Shown here: positions 59,924-64,000 of the stretch, piece after piece
Layout: every line of letters begins with the position of its first letter
Position numbering within the stretch: the first letter of the stretch is position 1
Source: CAUZIZ01 sp965222655
GTDB taxonomy: Bacteria; Acidobacteriota; UBA6911; RPQK01; JAJDTT01
Reading direction: 5' to 3'
Length of the DNA: 64,000 nucleotides
NCBI GenBank assembly: GCA_965222655.1
Contig: CBDCUP010000022.1
Span: 1,860,001-1,924,000 of the forward strand
The notes under the pieces: model-generated
Told to the model about the DNA's origin: nothing
Seen by the model: the letters and a program-made list of their open reading frames with translations, nothing else
Databases searched by the model: none
Made by a program: the position numbers and the translations under genes

Positions 59924-60646
59924 ATGAGCGAAAAAGAACTATTGGTCCTTTTGACCAACGACGATGGCGGTCGGGCGCCCGGCCTACAGTCTCTGAAACG
60001 GGAAATGGAAACCACCGCCAGCGTAGTTATGGTCGCTCCTGATGAGGAGCGGAGTGCGGCCAGCCACGCCCTCACGATTCATGATCCTATTCGGGTGATG
60101 GAGGTCTCTGAGAACAACTACCTGCTCACCGGAACCCCCGCTGACTGTGTCATTTTTGCCCTCCGCAAACTGATGCCTCGATCCCCAGATCTGGTGATAA
60201 GTGGAATCAACAGCGGCCCGAATCTAGGGGATGATATCCTCTACTCCGGCACGGTTGCGGCAGCACGCGAAGCCGCTCTGTATGGGATCCCGGCGGTGGC
60301 GGTCTCGCTGGTGGCCAAGGGCGAGGATCTCGACTACGGACCGGCAGCTCGGTTTATCCGAGATCTGGTGAAAGAATTCTATCCCGAACGCACGCCCCGA
60401 GGGACAGCGCTCAATGTCAACATACCTCAGGGTCAGCCAGGTGCCTACCGCTTCACTCGGCAGGGCAGCAAGCGGGCCTGGAGCTCGATCGAGGAGAAAA
60501 GGGATCCTCGAGGCCGCAGATACTATTGGATCGGACGTGATGAGAGCGAGGTGCTGGTGGAAGCCGACACCGACTATCAGGCGATCAACGATGGAGTCGT
60601 CTCATTACCCCACTTCAGCACGATCAGACCGACTACAGAGCACTGA
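59924..60646 (+). CDS. surE: 5'-nucleotidase SurE
   Basis: 240 residues from ATG 59924 (tgagg upstream); an ATG at 59870 would add 18 unlikely residues. SurE removes phosphate from nucleoside 5'- and 3'-monophosphates and short polyphosphates. Metal-site motifs: LLTNDDGGRAPGL (Asp-Asp), APDEERSAASHALT (Ser), LTGTPADCV and VISGINSGPNLGDDILYSGT (Asn). The C-terminal YRFTRQGSKRAW ... DTDYQAINDGVVSLPHF matches the family end. Confidence 0.95.
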   Translation: MSEKELLVLLTNDDGGRAPGLQSLKREMETTASVVMVAPDEERSAASHALTIHDPIRVMEVSENNYLLTGTPADCVIFALRKLMPRSPDLVISGINSGPNLGDDILYSGTVAAAREAALYGIPAVAVSLVAKGEDLDYGPAARFIRDLVKEFYPERTPRGTALNVNIPQGQPGAYRFTRQGSKRAWSSIEEKRDPRGRRYYWIGRDESEVLVEADTDYQAINDGVVSLPHFSTIRPTTEH

Positions 60647-60725
60647 AGATCCTCAGTGAGAACACTGCGGATGAACTGCTGCACGTAGCCAGTCCGGATA
60701 CAGGGCCGTGACGAGAGCGGCGGTG

Positions 60726-60754
60726 TACTAAGGATCCGGGTACTAAGGATCCGG
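60726..60754. repeat. 15-nt tandem duplication upstream of the DedA/YqaA gene
   Basis: tactaaggatccggg occurs twice in a row between surE and the next gene. Confidence 0.7.
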
Positions 60755-60767
60755 CGAGGAACTCAAT

Positions 60768-61361
60768 ATTTTCGCAGCACTGCGTCGACTCTATGACTGG
60801 GTTCTCAGCTTCGGGAACAGCCCTTATGGGCCGCTCGCGCTCTTCCTGGTAGCGTTCGCTGAATCCTCCTTCTTTCCGATTCCACCAGATGTGCTCCTTC
60901 TCGCTCTGGCCATGGGAGCTACCAGCCGGTCGCTACGCTTCGCGGCGATCTGTACCTTTGGTTCGGTTGCAGGAGCAGCGTTGGGTTACGCCATCGGATT
61001 CTATTTCTACGAGCTCGTGGGACAAAGTATCATCGAGTTCTACTCGGCTCAGGATTCCTATCAGAAAGTGAAGGTTCTGTACGAAGAGTGGGATGCGGTG
61101 GCGGTAGCGGTGGCAGGTTTCACTCCGGTGCCCTACAAGGTCTTTACGATCGCTGCCGGCACTTTCGCGATCGATCTTCCGACTTTCTTCCTCGCCTCGA
61201 TTCTCAGCCGGGGTGCCCGATTCTTCTTGTTGGCGGGATTGATCTGGTGGCGGGGACCGGAAATCCGTCGCTTCATCGACCGTTATTTCAGCCTGTTGAC
61301 CGTGGTCTTTGCCGTACTTCTTGTAGGCGGATTCATTTTTTTGAGATATGCTATGCGCTGA
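60768..61361 (+). CDS. YqaA/DedA-family (SNARE-associated) membrane protein, apparent AUU start
   Basis: The conserved family N-terminus RRLYDWVLSFGNSPYGPLAL, then FLVAFAESSFFPIPPDVLL, is fully encoded upstream of the first GTG (60891). Between the last in-frame stop (60744-60746) and that region there is no ATG, GTG or TTG. The best site is ATT 60768 with gagga 7 bases before it; CTG 60780 is the other option. About 197 residues and four or five membrane segments follow, with AVAGFTPVPYKVFTIAAG and SRGARFFLLAGL typical of the family. Members are proposed membrane lipid or undecaprenyl-phosphate transport factors. Confidence 0.85.
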   Translation: MFAALRRLYDWVLSFGNSPYGPLALFLVAFAESSFFPIPPDVLLLALAMGATSRSLRFAAICTFGSVAGAALGYAIGFYFYELVGQSIIEFYSAQDSYQKVKVLYEEWDAVAVAVAGFTPVPYKVFTIAAGTFAIDLPTFFLASILSRGARFFLLAGLIWWRGPEIRRFIDRYFSLLTVVFAVLLVGGFIFLRYAMR

Positions 61362-61374
61362 TTTGTGCCTTGAT

Positions 61375-61451
<77 letters not shown>

Positions 61452-61506
61452 AACCCGAGAAAATGCCAGGGCTTCAGGTATCTGGTCCTGGCCAAGAACC
61501 AGTTCC

Positions 61507-61779
61507 ATGATCGTGCATCGCTACCGGGTCAAGGGGCGGGTCCAGGGTGTGGGGTTTCGGTACTTCACCTATCAGGCGGCCAGAAGTCTGGGGATCAAGG
61601 GTTGGGTCAGGAATCTGAGCAGCGGAGATGTCGAGATCCACGCTCAGGGAAACGATGAATCGATCCGTTCATTCCAAAGTCGGATCGAGTCGGGGCCACC
61701 GTCGGCACGTGTCAGCGAAGTCGAAATAGAGCCCGTTTCAGCCGAAAACGTCGAAAATTTCTCGATCCGTCACTCCTAG
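61507..61779 (+). CDS. acyP: Acylphosphatase
   Basis: 90 residues, the standard length. It hydrolyses acyl phosphates such as 1,3-bisphosphoglycerate in the cytosol. The family signature is VKGRVQGVGFRYFTYQAARS, with catalytic Arg in GVGFR, followed by GWVRNLSSGDVEIHAQG with catalytic Asn in VRN. It starts 56 bases after tRNA-Pro. Confidence 0.96.
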   Translation: MIVHRYRVKGRVQGVGFRYFTYQAARSLGIKGWVRNLSSGDVEIHAQGNDESIRSFQSRIESGPPSARVSEVEIEPVSAENVENFSIRHS

Positions 61780-61844
61780 CTTTGCCTTGGGGTGCGAGAG
61801 TGGACTGAGTTACTCGGGACTCTGGGCTGGGTTAGCAGCGGAGG

Positions 61845-62675
61845 TCAGGCTTCGGTGTCGTCGGGTGCCTTCGAGTCTTCCAACTCGTCGATCCGGCTTT
61901 GAGCCTCCTGAGACTGCTGGCTGGTGGGAAACTCAGAGGTGATTTTCCTGTACTGTTCAATAGCCTTGTCCCGGTTTCCCGCTTTTTCGTAGCTCTGTCC
62001 GAGGCTCATGAGGATGATCTGTTGAGGATAGTTGGGGGACGGCTCTTCCACCATCTGCTCCAGTAGATCGGCGGCCTCTTTAGCACTGCCTTCGCCCAGA
62101 AGGATCTGTGCCAGAGCGTTGCGGGAGAGATTTTTGGTATCGGCGGCATCCGCATTGTCGATCACCCAGAGGAGGCCTTCCTTGGCTTCCTCGATTCGAT
62201 CAGTCTGACGCGCGATCAGTGCAAGGTAGTAGCGGGATAGAACTCCGAGTTGAGAGTCGGGATGCTCCTGCACCAACTGAAGGAAAGCTTTTTCGGCTTT
62301 CTGGATCCGTTCCTGATCGGATTGAAATCGGTATCGGTTGTTAGCCAACTCTTGAGCGCGAGCCTGAGCCTTTTCCTCGGCCGATTTCTCTACCTTTTCC
62401 TCGCCCTCTACCTTTTCCTCGCTCTTCTCTTCAACCTTGTCTATGGTTGCGTGGTAGAGTTCAAGGGCGTCTGAGAACAGGCCTTGAGTCTCAGCGGCCT
62501 GCCCGGCACGATAGCCTTGGAGGGCCCAAAGGCCGACAATCACGACTACCAGAACGACAGCCGCAGCCGCGAGGTAGTTTCGGTTACGAAGAACCCATTG
62601 AGAGATCTGAGAGAGTCGGGCGTGGATCCTGTCCTCTTGGACAATTTCCTTGCGGGAAAGCCGTTTTAGTGCCAA
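61845..62675 (-). CDS. Membrane-anchored TPR protein (YfgM-like)
   Basis: 276 residues. A cytosolic N-terminus (about 1-33) is followed by one membrane helix (YLAAAAVVLVVVIVGLWAL), then a highly charged Lys/Glu coiled stretch (KVEEKSEEKVEGEEKVEKSA). Three or four TPRs finish the protein (YYLALIARQTDRIEEAKEGL, LLGEGSAKEAADLLEQMVEE, LGQSYEKAGNRDKAIEQYRK). The topology is that of YfgM/UPF0070-type proteins that work near the Sec translocon in proteobacteria; here the role is inferred only. Preceded by tRNA-Arg on the same strand. Confidence 0.85.
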   Translation of the reverse strand: MALKRLSRKEIVQEDRIHARLSQISQWVLRNRNYLAAAAVVLVVVIVGLWALQGYRAGQAAETQGLFSDALELYHATIDKVEEKSEEKVEGEEKVEKSAEEKAQARAQELANNRYRFQSDQERIQKAEKAFLQLVQEHPDSQLGVLSRYYLALIARQTDRIEEAKEGLLWVIDNADAADTKNLSRNALAQILLGEGSAKEAADLLEQMVEEPSPNYPQQIILMSLGQSYEKAGNRDKAIEQYRKITSEFPTSQQSQEAQSRIDELEDSKAPDDTEA

Positions 62676-62715
62676 ATCGCTACCTTCCTTGTACTGGACT
62701 GTTCCTTTGTTGTCT

Positions 62716-62789
62716 TGCGCCTGGCAGGACTCGAACCTGCGGCACAGGGGTTAGGAACCCCTAGCTCTATCCACCTGAGCTACAGGCGC
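62716..62789 (-). tRNA. tRNA-Arg (CCU)
   Basis: On the minus strand: acceptor gcgcctg/caggcgc, D arm gctcaggtggatagagc, anticodon stem aggggttcctaacccct with anticodon CCU, T arm gcaggttcgagtcctgc. The CCA end is not encoded. Confidence 0.95.
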
Positions 62790-63001
62790 ATCGCGGCTTA
62801 GTGTACCAAAGAACCGGGTTGGGCTGCCACGTAGGGGAAATCTCAGATTCCAGAGGCTCCTTTTGAGTGCCACTCGGCAAAAAACTTGGGCTTCCGGCCG
62901 TAGCGGTGGTCCCCAGGCAAGGGCCGCGGCAAGGGGCTGAAGACGGGAACTCCGAAATATCTTGTCACCGACAGAACTTTGTGCGCTGGTATACTTCATC
63001 A
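62790..63001. other. Spacer between tRNA-Arg and dgt
   Basis: About 210 bases. gccgtagcggtggtccccag at about 62889-62908 is a weak match to a module A arm and may be a decayed copy. The dgt promoter should lie here. No gene. Confidence 0.35.
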
Positions 63002-64000
63002 ATGGCGCTTGCTGCCTATGCCATGCACGACGGGGATAGTGCAGGGCGGCGTTTTCCCGAGAGACAGCACCCCTATCGCAGCGAGTATCAGAGAGACCGG
63101 GATCGCATCATTCACACCAAGGCCTTCCGTCGTCTGGAACGGAAGACCCAGGTCTTCAGTCCAGCCTACTCAGATCATTTTCGCAATCGTTTGACGCATA
63201 CCCTGGAGGTGAGCCAGATCGCGCGGACCGTCAGCGCGGCCCTGGGACTGAACACGGATCTGTGCGAGGTTCTGGCTCTGAGCCACGACATAGGACATCC
63301 TCCCTTCAGTCATGATGGAGAGGAAGTGCTGAACAGACTCATGCACGAGTGTGGTTCTGGATTCGAGCACAATCTTCACGCCCTCAGGATCATCGAAGAC
63401 TTTGAAGAAAAGTACGCTTCCTTCCGGGGGCTCAACCTGACCTTCGAAGTGCGCGAGGGTGTGGTCAAACACAGCCGTGACTATGCAAGGGAAGACACGA
63501 CGTATGTTGATATCAGCGAGTACCGGAAAGGAGATCGACCTCCTCTAGAGGCCCAGCTAATCGACCTCACTGACGAGATTGCCTATAACTCTGCGGATTT
63601 GGATGATGGATACGATTCTGGGCTGCTTTCCGTCGATCAGATTTGCCGGCACGTGAACTTGTTTCGTGAGCTCTACCAGGAGGTGCAATCAGCTTACGGT
63701 GATGCCGCTGAGGCTGTCAGGGTGAGCGAGACCGTTCGCCGGCTTATCGATGTCCTCGCCACCAGTTTGATTCGTGAGACTCGCTCCCTTATCGAGAGCA
63801 ACCAGATTGAGAGTGTTGAGGCAGTGAGGGCGTTCCCTGGGAGATTGGCTGGTTTCGAAGCTGAGATTGCTGCCAACAACCAGCAACTGAAGCAGTTTCT
63901 GCGTGCGCACCTTTATACCCATCCAGCACTGAAAAAGGCGCGCGAGGAAGCGAGGTCTTTGATTGAGGGGCTCTTCTGCCACTACGTGGATTATCCTCAG
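63002..64000 (+). CDS. dgt: Deoxyguanosinetriphosphate triphosphohydrolase-like HD protein, 3' truncated by the window edge
   Basis: 333 codons from ATG 63002 to the window end without a stop. dNTP triphosphohydrolases convert dNTPs to nucleosides and PPPi. The HD-site residues are in order: RNRLTHTLEVSQIAR (His), ALSHDIGHPPFSHDGEEVL (His-Asp), EHNLHALRI, and LIDLTDEIAYNSADLDDGYD (final Asp). RDRIIHTKAFRRLERKTQVF is the conserved opening. The missing part should be the short C-terminal helical region. Confidence 0.93.
   Translation, partial: MALAAYAMHDGDSAGRRFPERQHPYRSEYQRDRDRIIHTKAFRRLERKTQVFSPAYSDHFRNRLTHTLEVSQIARTVSAALGLNTDLCEVLALSHDIGHPPFSHDGEEVLNRLMHECGSGFEHNLHALRIIEDFEEKYASFRGLNLTFEVREGVVKHSRDYAREDTTYVDISEYRKGDRPPLEAQLIDLTDEIAYNSADLDDGYDSGLLSVDQICRHVNLFRELYQEVQSAYGDAAEAVRVSETVRRLIDVLATSLIRETRSLIESNQIESVEAVRAFPGRLAGFEAEIAANNQQLKQFLRAHLYTHPALKKAREEARSLIEGLFCHYVDYPQ

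Overview
The window reads like a chromosomal segment of a moderately GC-rich bacterium, most likely an Acidobacteriota or a relative of the Planctomycetota/Verrucomicrobiota type. The reasons are the stacked DUF1501 / planctomycete-type cytochrome (PSCyt1-DUF1549-DUF1553) gene pairs, the many Tat- or Sec-exported BNR/glycosidase-like proteins, a secreted protein with an acidobacterial-looking C-terminal module, and heme-c/alpha-toroid proteins. No rRNA or other decisive marker is present, so the phylum is an inference.

Layout. 1-3.7 kb: end of a DUF1501 gene and a dimethylglycine-oxidase-like flavoprotein. 4.1-6.4 kb: an IS1182-type element with perfect terminal repeats that has been split by an IS200-type element and a tiny IS91-like remnant. 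6.4-12.8 kb: a secreted protein, Lgt, a 0.3 kb MITE-like palindromic element, then a GlrR/GlrK-like two-component pair followed by a frameshifted lipoprotein gene. 13.3-18.8 kb: exported glycosidase/sialidase-like proteins and a cysteine hydrolase. 19.5-20.8 kb: an ISNCY-type transposase. 21-29 kb: a four-gene minus-strand operon of two PSCyt/DUF1501 pairs. 29-36 kb: a decayed toxin-antitoxin pair, a three-gene operon (BNR protein, galactonate-dehydratase-like enolase, C45 acyltransferase), an intact FitAB/VapBC-type module with a 31-nt palindromic operator, and a sodium/solute symporter. 36-42 kb: a ~1600-residue two-heme protein facing a smaller heme/alpha-toroid protein. 42.5-47.5 kb: IS110, an MFS transporter, and a full IS91-like element that appears to cut a lipoprotein gene. 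47.9-64 kb: mostly housekeeping (IolD, a CarH-like regulator, PanC-PanB, SppA, a hydroxyacid dehydrogenase, GT2-DUF547, DUF423, a thioredoxin-like protein with an in-frame TGA, SurE, YqaA/DedA, tRNA-Pro, AcyP, a TPR protein, tRNA-Arg, Dgt).

Two things stand out. First, the thioredoxin-like gene at 58087-59160 carries a TGA exactly at its redox site, in frame on both sides, with a hairpin at bacterial-SECIS distance: a probable selenoprotein. Second, the intergenic regions are built from a shared kit of palindromic modules (here called A, B and C) recombined in different orders and orientations at more than ten places, in several cases fused to the ends of genes.

How the genes fit together: the exported DUF1501/PSCyt pairs, BNR/glycosidase-like lipoproteins, the enolase-family sugar-acid dehydratase and the SSS transporter together suggest a heterotroph that dismantles complex carbohydrates or methylated osmolytes outside the cytoplasm. 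No single pathway is complete in the window except the PanB-PanC step of pantothenate synthesis.
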